A DNA stretch of 17,604 nucleotides from a bacterium UBA1790 (lineage in GTDB: Bacteria; Bacteroidota; Bacteroidia; Bacteroidales; Muribaculaceae), in NCBI GenBank assembly GCA_002314465.1, contig DCGA01000158.1:1-17604 (forward strand), given 5' to 3'. The notes under the pieces are model-generated. The model worked only from the letters and a program-made list of their open reading frames with translations. It was not told the DNA's origin and searched no databases. Of the stretch, positions 1 through 8,318 are shown one piece after another (position 1 is the stretch's first letter; every line of letters begins with the position of its first letter). The position numbers and the translations under genes are program-made.

Positions 1-297
1 GTTCGCAAGGCCCTCGGTCATCCGCAGGTGCTGTCTACCGACCGTCACATTCTCCAGGGTTTCCTTGAGCTCGACAATGTAAAGTGGGATGCGTCTTCAA
101 AGACTCTCTCGGGTACTGCCGACCTTGTTGAGAACGAAGCGATGAACATCGTTGTTGCATTGAACGGGTACACGCCTGCAGGTTGTGACAGCAATAGCGG
201 TTCACACGAGATTATCACCGAGGGCGCTGGCTCTACTGTGAAGCTTTGCCTCAAAAATAATAAGTCGGGTAAAGTTGATTGGAAGATTAATTTTTAA
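1..297 (+). CDS. C-terminus of a probable exported glycoside hydrolase (GH36/GH27-like), partial at 5' end
   Basis: An open frame enters the window at base 1 and stops with TAA at 295-297, leaving 98 residues. The visible part begins VRKALGHPQVLSTDRHILQG and continues as alternating strand-like segments ending in DWKINF. This looks like the small beta-sandwich that closes many Bacteroidetes alpha-galactosidase-like glycosidases (clan GH-D); a 'STDRH..QG' segment is a family impression from memory, not a search result. No catalytic residue lies in the visible part. The gene sits 16 nt ahead of the GH97 gene on the same strand, so it is probably the upstream member of the same operon. It could equally be the tail of another carbohydrate-active enzyme. 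That a real coding end is present is near certain; the family is moderate at best. Confidence 0.5.
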   Translation, partial: VRKALGHPQVLSTDRHILQGFLELDNVKWDASSKTLSGTADLVENEAMNIVVALNGYTPAGCDSNSGSHEIITEGAGSTVKLCLKNNKSGKVDWKINF

Positions 298-313
298 TAT
301 ATTTGCATACGAT

Positions 314-2179
314 ATGAAATCACTTGGCAATATTATATTATTGAGTTGTGTATTAGCGTTGGTGTCATGCTCTGGCGGCATGAAGGTTAGCTCGCCCGAC
401 GGCAAGAATGCCTTGTCGCTTCAGCTCGACGACAAGGGCACATTGTACTACAATGTAAATTGTGGCGGCAACGTTGTTGTAGAGAATTCCCAGATAGGGT
501 TGTTGACCGACAATCCCTCGTTCTGCTTTAAGGATGGCTTGAAGTATGTGGGCAAGACAAGCACTACAATAAACGAGGAATACACTCTCCCTGCTGGCAA
601 GAAGCATACCTATATCAACAAGGCAAATGTCACTACTTACACATTTGAAAACGCAATGAACCAGAAAGTGGATGTGGTGTGCCATGCTGCTAACGATGGC
701 GTTGCCTTCAAGTGCGAGTATCACAACGAGACTCCTCTCACAGTGCAAAGGGAACTTACCGAGGTAAGACTGCCCAAGAACACCACATCGTGGATGATGG
801 ACTGGACATGGAACTACGAGACATTCTATCCCGAGCGTGCCGTAGATAGCCTCAATAACGGCGAATACCTCATGCCTGCACTCACTCGCGTAAACGATGT
901 GTGGAACCTCATTACCGAGGCCGAGGTTTACGACAAGCCTGCAATGCACCTCATGCGCGATTCGGTCAATGGCAAGTTTGATTATGTGTTTGCACGCGAG
1001 GATACGACGTTCGTTTGCCATGCACCGTTCAAGACTTCTTGGAAGGTGTTCATGCTGGGTGACAGACTTGGTAATATCGTTGAGTCAACACTTGTAGAGA
1101 ACCTTAACCCGCCCACACATCTTACCGATACCGAGTGGATTACTCCTGGTGTCGCTGTGTTCCCGTGGTGGGGAAATTACCTTGCAAACAGCTATATCGA
1201 CACATTGAAGACCTATGTTGACCTCGCACACGAGATGAAGTGGGAGTGGCTCGAGTTTGATGTGTCGCTTATCAATACTCCGCTTCGTTCGTCACGCGAG
1301 TGGGAGAATGTAGACTGGATTCCCGAACTCACTGCTTATGCCAAGGAAAAGGGCATCAAGGTTTATGGTTGGGACGAGATTGCTATCCTTGACAATAAGA
1401 AGGGCCGTGACTTTGTGTTCGACCGCTACAAGGAAATGGGTATCGACGGTATCAAGATCGACTATATAGACTCCGACTCTAAATATGCGATGGAGTTTAG
1501 GGATACGGCTTGTGCGGTAGCTGCCGAGAAACATCTCATGGTGAGCTTCCATGGCGAAACATTGCCCCGTGGCCATCGTCGTTTCTATCCTAACATGCTC
1601 ACCAATGAGGCTGTGAGGGGAGCCGAGTATTACACCTTCAAGGGCGACCGTTGTGCCAATAGTACCCACAACTGTACTCTTCCTTTCACTCGCAATGTGG
1701 TAGGTCCCATGGACTATACTCCATGCACCTTCACCATTCGCGAGGAGAATCCCCGTACCACAACCTATGCTCATGAGTTGGCTCTGCCCTTTATCTTTGA
1801 GAGTGGTTGGGTTTGTATGGCCGACCGCCCCGAGGCATATCTCACCTCTCCGGCTAAGCCGTTGCTGCAGAAGGTAGAGGCTGCTTGGGACGAAATCCAC
1901 TTCATCGACGGATACCCTGGCAAGTATGTTTGCCTTGCCCGCCGCAAGGGTGCGCAGTGGTTTATTGCTTGCATCAATGGCCCCGAACAACGCAAGGTTA
2001 GCATTGACCTCGGCTTCCTGCCCAAGGGTAAGTACAACGCTACGGTTTATTGCGATGGTGACGATGCCATGCACACTTGTAAAGTTGCTCAAACTAAGGT
2101 TGTCGAGTCTTCACAGACCTTGGAGTTCGACATTATTGCCAACGGCGGTTTGGTGATTGACATAACTAAAACAAAATAA
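314..2179 (+). CDS. GH97 family glycosidase, lipoprotein, probable retaining (alpha-galactosidase-like) type
   Basis: This 621-residue protein matches GH97 in length and layout: N-terminal beta-sandwich (about 25-270), (beta/alpha)8 barrel (about 280-545) and a C-terminal sandwich. The ATG at 314 is chosen because it gives a lipoprotein signal, MKSLGNIILL followed by LVSC with the lipid-carrying Cys at residue 19; a longer reading from 275 would overlap the previous gene. The barrel strand GIKIDYIDSDS (379-389) holds Asp383, the likely nucleophile. GH97 splits into inverting enzymes (SusB) that lack an Asp nucleophile and retaining enzymes (alpha-galactosidase, BT1871 type) that have one, so retention is inferred. 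The TNEAVRGAEYY segment (430-440) carries conserved Glu432 and Glu438. It probably trims alpha-linked, likely galactosyl, residues at the periplasmic or outer-membrane face. It is followed after 5 nt by the GH2 gene. Confidence 0.9.
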   Translation: MKSLGNIILLSCVLALVSCSGGMKVSSPDGKNALSLQLDDKGTLYYNVNCGGNVVVENSQIGLLTDNPSFCFKDGLKYVGKTSTTINEEYTLPAGKKHTYINKANVTTYTFENAMNQKVDVVCHAANDGVAFKCEYHNETPLTVQRELTEVRLPKNTTSWMMDWTWNYETFYPERAVDSLNNGEYLMPALTRVNDVWNLITEAEVYDKPAMHLMRDSVNGKFDYVFAREDTTFVCHAPFKTSWKVFMLGDRLGNIVESTLVENLNPPTHLTDTEWITPGVAVFPWWGNYLANSYIDTLKTYVDLAHEMKWEWLEFDVSLINTPLRSSREWENVDWIPELTAYAKEKGIKVYGWDEIAILDNKKGRDFVFDRYKEMGIDGIKIDYIDSDSKYAMEFRDTACAVAAEKHLMVSFHGETLPRGHRRFYPNMLTNEAVRGAEYYTFKGDRCANSTHNCTLPFTRNVVGPMDYTPCTFTIREENPRTTTYAHELALPFIFESGWVCMADRPEAYLTSPAKPLLQKVEAAWDEIHFIDGYPGKYVCLARRKGAQWFIACINGPEQRKVSIDLGFLPKGKYNATVYCDGDDAMHTCKVAQTKVVESSQTLEFDIIANGGLVIDITKTK

Positions 2180-2184
2180 CAAAT

Positions 2185-4038
2185 ATGAAACATCTCATTT
2201 TATTTGTTTGCCTTCTGTTCGTTTCGGTTAATTCTTTTGCCGCTTCGACACCCAGGATGGAATACCCGCGTCCGCAGTTCGAACGCGCGGCTTGGGTTAA
2301 CCTCAACGGTCAGTGGACCTATACCTTTGATATGCTCAACGAGGGCATAGAGAAAGAGTATAACAAGGCTACATCGTTCGATGGTAACATCACCGTGCCT
2401 TTCTGTCCCGAGAGTTCTCTTTCGGGCGTTAAATACACCGGTTTCATTTCCAACATTTGGTATCACCGCACTATCCAGTGCCCTGCCGACTGGAAAGACA
2501 AGAGCGTGATGCTCAACTTCGGCGCAGTGTACTATAACTCTGAGGTCTACATCGATGGCAAGTTGGTTGGCCGTCACTTTGGCGGTAGCTCATCATTCTC
2601 GTTCGATGTTACCGAATATGTGTCTGATGGCGAGAACCACAATCTTGTTGTCAAGGCATCAAGCGATGTGCGCAGCATGAAGCAGAGTGCCGGTAAGCAA
2701 AGTCTGGTTGTAGGGTCTCACGGATGTGACTATACCCGCACCACCGGTATATGGCAGACTGTATGGATGGAAGCGGTTGACAAACACGGTCTTAAATCGG
2801 CTAAGGTGACTGCCGATATCGACCAGAGCCAAATTGTTGTTCAGCCCACTTTCTGGAACGTATCTCCTTTACATAAAATAAAGGTTACCCTGAAAGATGG
2901 CGATAAGGTTATCGCCACTAAGACGGTTGCCGCATCTAATTCTTCACACATCGTTATCCCGGTAAAGAATCAGAAGTTGTGGTCACCCGAGTCTCCTTAC
3001 CTCTATGACCTCGTTTACGAGGTGACCGACGGAAGCGGCAAGGTTGTTGACCAGGTCAAGTCTTATGCGGGTATGCGCAAGGTTCACATCGAGGGCAATA
3101 AGATATATCTCAACAACGCCCCCATCTATATGCGCCTTGTGCTTGACCAGGGATTCTATCCCGACGGCATATGGACCGCTCCCAGCGACGCTGCCCTGCG
3201 CGGTGACATAGAGATGTCGATGAAGGCAGGCTTCAATGGTGCGCGTCTTCACCAGAAGGTGTTTGAAGAACGTTTCTATTATTGGGCCGATAAGTTGGGT
3301 TACCTCACATGGGGCGAGGCTCCCAGCTGGGGCATGGATGCCAATGATGTGGAGGCTTCAAGAAACTTCATCACCGAGTGGAGCGAACTTGTTGCTCGCG
3401 ACGTAAATCATCCATCTCTGGTCGTTTGGACTCCTCTCAACGAGGAATGGTGGCCCGATGCAGTACAGTATTCTCGCTTTGTGAGCGACCTCTATGACCT
3501 CACTAAGAGACTCGATCCCACTCGCCCCGTTAATGACGCAAGCGGTGGTGTACACATCAAGACCGACATTTGGACTGTACACAATTATGAGCAGGATCAC
3601 GCTAAGTTAAAGGAAATCCTTTACAAAGACGGTAAGTTCTTCCAGACCCCCAACTGGGCCAACAAGAACCCCAATGTGAACGTAGGCTTCAACTCAATCT
3701 TTGTAGATACTCCCAATGTCTTTAAGGAATACACCGGCGGCATGCCTTACTTCCTCGACGAGGTAGGTGGTATCAAGCTTGTGAAAGAGAGCGACAAGAC
3801 CAACACTGAGCAGTCGTGGGGATATGGAACACCCCCCCGCAACGAGGAGGAGTTCTTTGAACGCCTGGAAGGCCAGATAGATGCTGTGTTGAGCCTTAGC
3901 GATGTGCTTTGGGGCTATTGCTATACTCAGCTCACCGACGTTGAGCAGGAGCAGAATGGCGTGCTTTATTACAATCGTCAACCCAAGGTCGACATGCAGC
4001 GCTTGTATAAAATTTTCAGCAAACAACCCAAGAAATAA
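2185..4038 (+). CDS. GH2 family beta-glycosidase, exported
   Basis: A 617-residue clan GH-A enzyme with the GH2 order: Sec signal peptide (about 1-20, ending SFAAS), sugar-binding jelly roll (about 25-185, with ERAAWVNLNGQWTYTFD near its start), immunoglobulin-like linker domain (about 200-295) and TIM barrel (about 300-615). The acid/base is Glu420 in WTPLNEEWW, and the nucleophile is very likely Glu526 in YFLDEVGG. The family includes beta-galactosidases, beta-glucuronidases, beta-mannosidases and arabinosidases; the sequence does not decide among them. It is shorter than LacZ-type enzymes and resembles the compact GH2 subgroup with a 'VLDQGFYPDGIWTAP' segment at the barrel start. The start lies 5 nt after the GH97 stop, so the two are almost certainly co-transcribed, and no Shine-Dalgarno sequence is seen. 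Confidence 0.93.
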   Translation: MKHLILFVCLLFVSVNSFAASTPRMEYPRPQFERAAWVNLNGQWTYTFDMLNEGIEKEYNKATSFDGNITVPFCPESSLSGVKYTGFISNIWYHRTIQCPADWKDKSVMLNFGAVYYNSEVYIDGKLVGRHFGGSSSFSFDVTEYVSDGENHNLVVKASSDVRSMKQSAGKQSLVVGSHGCDYTRTTGIWQTVWMEAVDKHGLKSAKVTADIDQSQIVVQPTFWNVSPLHKIKVTLKDGDKVIATKTVAASNSSHIVIPVKNQKLWSPESPYLYDLVYEVTDGSGKVVDQVKSYAGMRKVHIEGNKIYLNNAPIYMRLVLDQGFYPDGIWTAPSDAALRGDIEMSMKAGFNGARLHQKVFEERFYYWADKLGYLTWGEAPSWGMDANDVEASRNFITEWSELVARDVNHPSLVVWTPLNEEWWPDAVQYSRFVSDLYDLTKRLDPTRPVNDASGGVHIKTDIWTVHNYEQDHAKLKEILYKDGKFFQTPNWANKNPNVNVGFNSIFVDTPNVFKEYTGGMPYFLDEVGGIKLVKESDKTNTEQSWGYGTPPRNEEEFFERLEGQIDAVLSLSDVLWGYCYTQLTDVEQEQNGVLYYNRQPKVDMQRLYKIFSKQPKK

Positions 4039-4059
4039 CTTTAAACTTATTATACCGCT

Positions 4060-6678
4060 ATGAACCGTTCAAGATTTTTACTTTGCATAGCTTCGGTTAC
4101 ATGCTGTTGCTCATTGGCAATGGCACAACTTAATGCTACTGCCGATTTTGGCAAGTGGGAGGAGTATCCCTTGGTTAAAAAGATGGGTGTGTACATGACA
4201 CCGCTGGTTACTAAGGCTCAGTTAGGACGTGACCTGCCCAAGATGTCTGAAATCGAGTCTCGCTCTTACCGCTACGAGGTGGGTTGGGGTAAAGATGTAT
4301 ATGGTTTCCCCGCTGTATCGGGAACTCTCACAAGTCCTGTCTGTGCTTTTGACAAGTATGATTATATGTTTGACCTTGTGTCACAGAGTTGTCCTTCGTT
4401 GGTGATAAGCCACGGCTACACTCCCAAGATTATCCAGCAGGCTGGAGGTTGGCAGTATGCTCCTAAGGACTACGACGCTTGGGCTTTAATCAACAAGACT
4501 TATGCTCAGCATTGGAAGACGAGATACTCTAACCACTACATCGAGGTGTGGAATGAGCCCGACTATCCCGACTTCTTCCAGAGCTCACAAAGTGAATACT
4601 TCAGGATTTACCAGTATGCTTCTAAGGCAATTCGCCAAGGCGATGCCGATGTAAAAATCGGTGGCCCTTCGGGAGCATTCAATACCTGGCATCAGACATT
4701 GGCCGATTATGTTAAGGGCCAGAGTCTGCCCCTGGACTTCCTCTCGGGACACGCCTATGGTACTTATAACTGGCAGTTGGAGCAAATGCGTGCTGTTCTT
4801 CGCACTTTCGGCAACAACCAGTGCGAGATGCTTCTCACCGAGTACTTGCCTTACACCGGCACTTCGGCTGCTGGCTTGATGGGCCAATCTGACGCTGCGT
4901 GCAATTTCTTTAACTCAATGCTCGGTCTTGAGCAATACACCGACCTCTCTTATGTGCACTGGGCTCAGTATATCGACCCTGCAAGCCCTCAGACCGGCGA
5001 ATCGGGTGGTGACACCATGAGTCTTATTGACGTTAACAGCGGTCGTCGCCGTGGTGTCTTCAATGCGTTCCGTCTCTTCAGCTGGATGCCTATCGACCGT
5101 CGCGAGCTGGTGCTTGACTCTCCCCTCAAGGGCTTTGCTTCGAGCGATGACAGCCGTGTTGCAGCTGCAATATGGAACATGACAGGTGTTGACAAGGAGC
5201 TGAATTTCGACATGACCAACATCCCCTTTGAGAACGGTCGCATCGAGATTTATCACATCGATAAGCAGTCTAACTCATGGTATGAGGTTGCCAACGACGA
5301 TATCCTCCCCGAACTTTGCGAGGACATCAATATCACCGATGGCAAGTACACAATCAGTAATGTGGTGAGAAACCGTGGCGTCTTGTTCGTGCAGATTATC
5401 AACAAGGAGGAGAAGTCTTCAACCAAGTATAACCAACCTGGTAAACTTATACGCACTCACCAGTGGTATGATACTCGCACCAACACTTCGGCTTATGCCA
5501 ACTTTGATGCCAATACATGGACAGCCCGTCTCTCTCTCAATGGTGAGCCCGACGGTAAGGCCCTCCTTGGTATCACTGCCGAGGACCTCCCCGCAACTGT
5601 TAAGGTGAAGACCATCAACAGCGGCAACCTTGCTTCTCGCAACAACAATTCCACACTCAATATGCGTGTGGACTACCAGTCGGCATCGGGCGAGTATACC
5701 AAGTCGGTTGTATTCTATGGCGACCTCTACAATGCTGCTCGCACATCGGTTCTCCCATGGGGAACTAAGAGTGCCCCCACACAGGCTGTTAAGGTTGACG
5801 ACTTCGCTGAATTCACTTTCAATGTCAAGGACTATGCTCCCAGCGACTTTAGCGGGCGTGTGATGGTTTCATTTGAAATGGAAGCAGCCGGTCCTAATGC
5901 CAAGGCCAACTTCCAGCTGTTTGATGCCAACGATTCGGGTGTTACACTTTCTTGTGGTCCCATTTCACCCATTGTAGACAATGGTATCAGCCTCAAGGCT
6001 ATTGTCTATGGCGACAAGAGTCAGGTTACCGAGACCGGTTTCATTGTTGCACTTAACGACGAACCCATAAATAGCGGCATTAAGTATAAGTCTACCGATA
6101 CCGAGAACTCTTACTTTGTGGCCCATGTTCCCAACATAGGTGTTGACAAGGTATACCAGTATCGTGCTTATGCTACCTTGAGCAACGGCAAGACCGTTTA
6201 TTCTTCGGCCGATGTGTTCCAGGCTCCCGCACTTGTTCCCACGGTAGAGACCTATGAGCCTAAGCTCAATTCTAACTTCTCGGCAGTGGAAATGACGGGT
6301 TCTATCGTTAGTACCAACGGTAATCCCATTATCTCTTGCGGATTTGTGCTGTGCGAGACCTATAAGCGTGACCCCAACACTACCGATATACGCGTTACTG
6401 CATCTACGGCAAGCAACAAGCTGAATTGTTCTTACATCCAGCTTAAGCCCAACACTCATTATTCGGTTAGGGCATTCGCAACCAATAAGGGTGGCGTGGG
6501 TTACGGCAAGACGTTCAAGTTCACTACCGATCCATCGGCAGTCGATGACACCCAGGTTGATAAGGTAAAGACTGTAGTGGCAATTTACTCTCTCGACGGA
6601 CAGTTGCTCAACGACTACAAGAAGGGAATCAATATTGTCAAGTACAGCGATTCAACCTTTGAAAAGATTTTGAAATGA
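4060..6678 (+). CDS. GH39-like glycosidase with C-terminal fibronectin-like modules and sorting-like tail
   Basis: An 872-residue exported protein. A signal peptide (about 1-22, ending LAMAQ) precedes a clan GH-A barrel. The acid/base is Glu166 in EVWNEPD, the nucleophile is likely Glu261 in LLTEY, and a KIGGPSGAF segment lies between them, as in GH39 beta-xylosidases and related enzymes. A beta-sandwich follows the barrel (to about 440), then a region of unknown fold (about 450-635). Next come two fibronectin-III-like units (about 640-722 and 727-824; the second has YSVRAFATNKGGVGYG). The last 35 residues (IYSLDGQLLNDYKKGINIVK then a basic end) look like the C-terminal tail seen on many Bacteroidales exported proteins and related to type IX sorting domains. 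It is the last gene of the operon, 21 nt after the GH2 gene. Substrate could be a xylo- or arabino-type glycan; the family call is from motifs only. Confidence 0.82.
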   Translation: MNRSRFLLCIASVTCCCSLAMAQLNATADFGKWEEYPLVKKMGVYMTPLVTKAQLGRDLPKMSEIESRSYRYEVGWGKDVYGFPAVSGTLTSPVCAFDKYDYMFDLVSQSCPSLVISHGYTPKIIQQAGGWQYAPKDYDAWALINKTYAQHWKTRYSNHYIEVWNEPDYPDFFQSSQSEYFRIYQYASKAIRQGDADVKIGGPSGAFNTWHQTLADYVKGQSLPLDFLSGHAYGTYNWQLEQMRAVLRTFGNNQCEMLLTEYLPYTGTSAAGLMGQSDAACNFFNSMLGLEQYTDLSYVHWAQYIDPASPQTGESGGDTMSLIDVNSGRRRGVFNAFRLFSWMPIDRRELVLDSPLKGFASSDDSRVAAAIWNMTGVDKELNFDMTNIPFENGRIEIYHIDKQSNSWYEVANDDILPELCEDINITDGKYTISNVVRNRGVLFVQIINKEEKSSTKYNQPGKLIRTHQWYDTRTNTSAYANFDANTWTARLSLNGEPDGKALLGITAEDLPATVKVKTINSGNLASRNNNSTLNMRVDYQSASGEYTKSVVFYGDLYNAARTSVLPWGTKSAPTQAVKVDDFAEFTFNVKDYAPSDFSGRVMVSFEMEAAGPNAKANFQLFDANDSGVTLSCGPISPIVDNGISLKAIVYGDKSQVTETGFIVALNDEPINSGIKYKSTDTENSYFVAHVPNIGVDKVYQYRAYATLSNGKTVYSSADVFQAPALVPTVETYEPKLNSNFSAVEMTGSIVSTNGNPIISCGFVLCETYKRDPNTTDIRVTASTASNKLNCSYIQLKPNTHYSVRAFATNKGGVGYGKTFKFTTDPSAVDDTQVDKVKTVVAIYSLDGQLLNDYKKGINIVKYSDSTFEKILK

Positions 6679-6694
6679 TTTAGTTAGCAATCTC

Positions 6695-6734
6695 AATTAG
6701 CCCCGGTTCCCCTATTTGGAAGCTGGGGCTAATT
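6695..6734 (+). terminator. Terminator hairpin closing the glycosidase operon
   Basis: A perfect 10-bp inverted repeat, AATTAGCCCC (6695-6704) and GGGGCTAATT (6725-6734), with a 20-nt loop, lies 17 nt after the GH39-like stop codon. The bases after it are only moderately T-rich (ACATCTTTT), so it may be a weaker intrinsic terminator, but its position between the operon and the next promoter supports the role. Confidence 0.75.
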
Positions 6735-6768
6735 ACATCTTTTGTGATAGTTGTGAATCCAAAAAGTT

Positions 6769-6798
6769 GGTTGTGTTTCCGAAAAGTTTGTATATTTG
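6769..6798 (+). promoter_or_regulatory. Bacteroidetes-type promoter for the GT32 gene
   Basis: TATATTTG at 6791-6798 matches the TAnnTTTG -7 consensus. A TTG at 6771-6773, within GGTTG, lies 17 nt upstream of it, slightly short of the usual spacing. Transcription would start near 6803-6806. This leaves almost no leader before the ATG at 6807 and a short one before the ATG at 6822, which helps choose the second start. Confidence 0.65.
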
Positions 6799-6821
6799 CA
6801 TAACCAATGATACGTGACGCT

Positions 6822-7556
6822 ATGGCGATACCTAAAGTTATACATTATTGCTGGTTTGGAGGTAAAGCTCTTCCCGATAGTGCCAAGAAATGCATAGAGA
6901 GCTGGAGCCGCTTTTTCCCCGACTATGAAATCAAGGAATGGAACGAGTCAAACTTCGACGTTTACCAGATTCCTTTCACAGCCGAGGCCTACCGCGAGCG
7001 CAGGTATGCCTTTGTGAGCGACTATGCCCGTTTCGCGGTCGTTTACCAGTATGGCGGTATATATCTTGATGTCGATGTGGAGGTTATCAAGCCTTTCGAT
7101 GATATTCTCGCGAGGGGTGGTTTCTTTGGCCGCGAGGGGCGCCGCGTGGTTGAAGTGAAAAACAAACTGGGTGTTGCCGCCGGCCTTGGCTTTGCTGCTG
7201 AGCCCGGTAATGCTTTAATCAAGGAAATCATGGATGAATACCGGGGTCGTCATTTCTTGCTCGAAAGCGGCTACCCCAATCTTTCGGCCAATGTGGTTTT
7301 AATCGTGTCGAATATCATACTCAGGCATGGTGTTACCGAGAGCCCCGAGGTGCAGGAGTGCTGTGGCTTGAGCATTTATCCCAGTGAATACTTTTGCCCC
7401 TTCAATTACTTCACTAAGGAGATGCGCGTCACCCCCAACACTCATTCCATTCATCACTACGACGCATCGTGGAAAACCGAGGACTTCGGGATGTTCTTTG
7501 TTAAGGTAAAGAGAAAACTGCGCATCCTTGCACGGCGTTACCTTAGGCGCTCTTGA
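6822..7556 (+). CDS. GT32 family glycosyltransferase (OCH1-like, polysaccharide synthesis)
   Basis: A 244-residue cytoplasmic glycosyltransferase with the GT32 'DXD' signature. It begins MAIPKVIHYCWFGG, the classic first strand of the family. SDYARFAVVYQYGGIYLDVD carries the metal and sugar-nucleotide binding Asp83-Val-Asp85. There is no signal peptide or membrane segment, and the basic C-terminus (VKRKLRILARRYLRRS) could bind the membrane surface. GT32 enzymes transfer hexoses from nucleotide sugars in capsule, O-antigen or glycan synthesis; the sugar is not predictable here. An in-frame ATG at 6807 would add five residues, but the promoter box ends at 6798, making 6822 the better start. The gene stands alone with its own promoter and terminator, not in a glycan-synthesis cluster. 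Confidence 0.9.
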   Translation: MAIPKVIHYCWFGGKALPDSAKKCIESWSRFFPDYEIKEWNESNFDVYQIPFTAEAYRERRYAFVSDYARFAVVYQYGGIYLDVDVEVIKPFDDILARGGFFGREGRRVVEVKNKLGVAAGLGFAAEPGNALIKEIMDEYRGRHFLLESGYPNLSANVVLIVSNIILRHGVTESPEVQECCGLSIYPSEYFCPFNYFTKEMRVTPNTHSIHHYDASWKTEDFGMFFVKVKRKLRILARRYLRRS

Positions 7557-7583
7557 CAAGTGCATGGCATCACAATAAAAGAA

Positions 7584-7619
7584 AAAAGGAACTTTGGGTC
7601 GAGGCCCAGAGTTCCTTTT
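7584..7619. terminator. Bidirectional terminator between the GT32 and NlpC/P60 genes
   Basis: AAAAGGAACT (7584-7593) pairs perfectly with AGTTCCTTTT (7610-7619). After a one-base mismatch the stem continues with TGGG (7595-7598) against CCCA (7605-7608) around a small loop. The hairpin is flanked by A-tracts on the left and T-tracts on the right, so it can act on both strands. It sits between two convergent genes, 27 nt after the GT32 stop and 25 nt after the NlpC/P60 stop. Confidence 0.85.
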
Positions 7620-7644
7620 CTCGGTATGAAGGTTGTTTTATTGC

Positions 7645-8196
7645 TTAGTCTACAACTCGGCACGCACCCACATAGCGGTTACGGTAGTAAGTCTCGGTCG
7701 ACTGGCTCACTGTGATGCCGCTGTGGCAAGCTGCGTGAATAAACTTGAAGGTGTTGTCGTCGTTAACCTGGGTTACGATGCCAACGTGACCGATGCGGCT
7801 GCCGCGGGCTGCGCGTCCGTTGAAGAACACGAGGTCGCCGGGCTGCAGGTCATTGCGAGATACTCGCTTGCCGTCATAAATCTGTCCTCTTGAAGTGCGG
7901 TCGAGGTTGATGCCAAAGCGCTTGAACACGTAGCTGGTGAAACCTGAGCAGTCAAAGCCACGGGGTGAGCTCATGCCATGACGATAGGGTACGCCACGGA
8001 ACTGGTGAGCATAGTCCAGGATTTCCTGAACGCGGCTGGTTTGACTTTGCTTGAGATTTGAGTTTTCGATCTGCTCGAGCACGCTGCCGTGCTTGCGAGC
8101 CACGAGTTCCTGCGCCTGCGCGCCCATCACGGGTGCCAGCATGGCGATGCAAACTGCGACTACTGAGAGGAGTGTATTTAATTTACTTCCGGTCAT
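7645..8196 (-). CDS. NlpC/P60 family cell-wall peptidase, exported
   Basis: A 183-residue protein with an N-terminal signal peptide (about 1-28, hydrophobic core LLSVVAVCIAMLAPVMG, cleavage near AQA). A short linker leads to an NlpC/P60 papain-like domain (about 53-183). The catalytic Cys83 is in RGFDCSGF, His137 is in RIGHVGIV, and the third polar residue is His154 in KFIHAACHSG. PGDLVFF before the catalytic His is also typical. The family cleaves gamma-D-glutamyl-meso-diaminopimelate or related bonds in peptidoglycan stem peptides in the periplasm. The single compact domain with no SH3 or LysM module suggests a Spr/MepS-like role in wall growth or turnover; specific substrate is not resolved. 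It is transcribed alone, convergent with the GT32 gene. Confidence 0.93.
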   Translation of the reverse strand: MTGSKLNTLLSVVAVCIAMLAPVMGAQAQELVARKHGSVLEQIENSNLKQSQTSRVQEILDYAHQFRGVPYRHGMSSPRGFDCSGFTSYVFKRFGINLDRTSRGQIYDGKRVSRNDLQPGDLVFFNGRAARGSRIGHVGIVTQVNDDNTFKFIHAACHSGITVSQSTETYYRNRYVGACRVVD

Positions 8197-8261
8197 GCGA
8201 AATAGTTTAGATTACTAATGTGGCAAATCTTTGAAAAAATGGTCAAAAAAGTGCCGTTATC

Positions 8262-8276
8262 GAGGCTTTTTGCCTC
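8262..8276 (-). other. Small hairpin at the predicted 5' end of the NlpC/P60 leader RNA
   Basis: GAGGC (8262-8266) and GCCTC (8272-8276) form a five-pair stem around five T on the plus strand; in the minus-strand RNA the loop is AAAAA. If the promoter at 8287-8318 is used, this hairpin is only a few bases from the start of the message and may stabilise it. It is short, so chance is possible. Confidence 0.35.
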
Positions 8277-8286
8277 CTTACATTTA

Positions 8287-8318
8287 CAAAATTAGTCAAA
8301 ATGTGCCGCAAATCCAAA
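8287..8318 (-). promoter_or_regulatory. Promoter candidate for the NlpC/P60 gene
   Basis: Read on the minus strand, TAATTTTG (plus 8287-8294) fits the TAnnTTTG -7 box. A TTTG (plus 8315-8318) lies 20 nt upstream, fitting the -33 element. The transcript would start near 8280 and carry a leader of roughly 84 nt. Confidence 0.55.

Noticed and set aside
275..313. An upstream start for the GH97 gene.
   Set aside because: It would overlap the previous gene and put 13 extra residues before a well-formed lipoprotein signal.
1292..2092. A 266-codon antisense frame inside the GH97 gene.
   Set aside because: No promoter or family similarity, and the plus-strand gene is clear.
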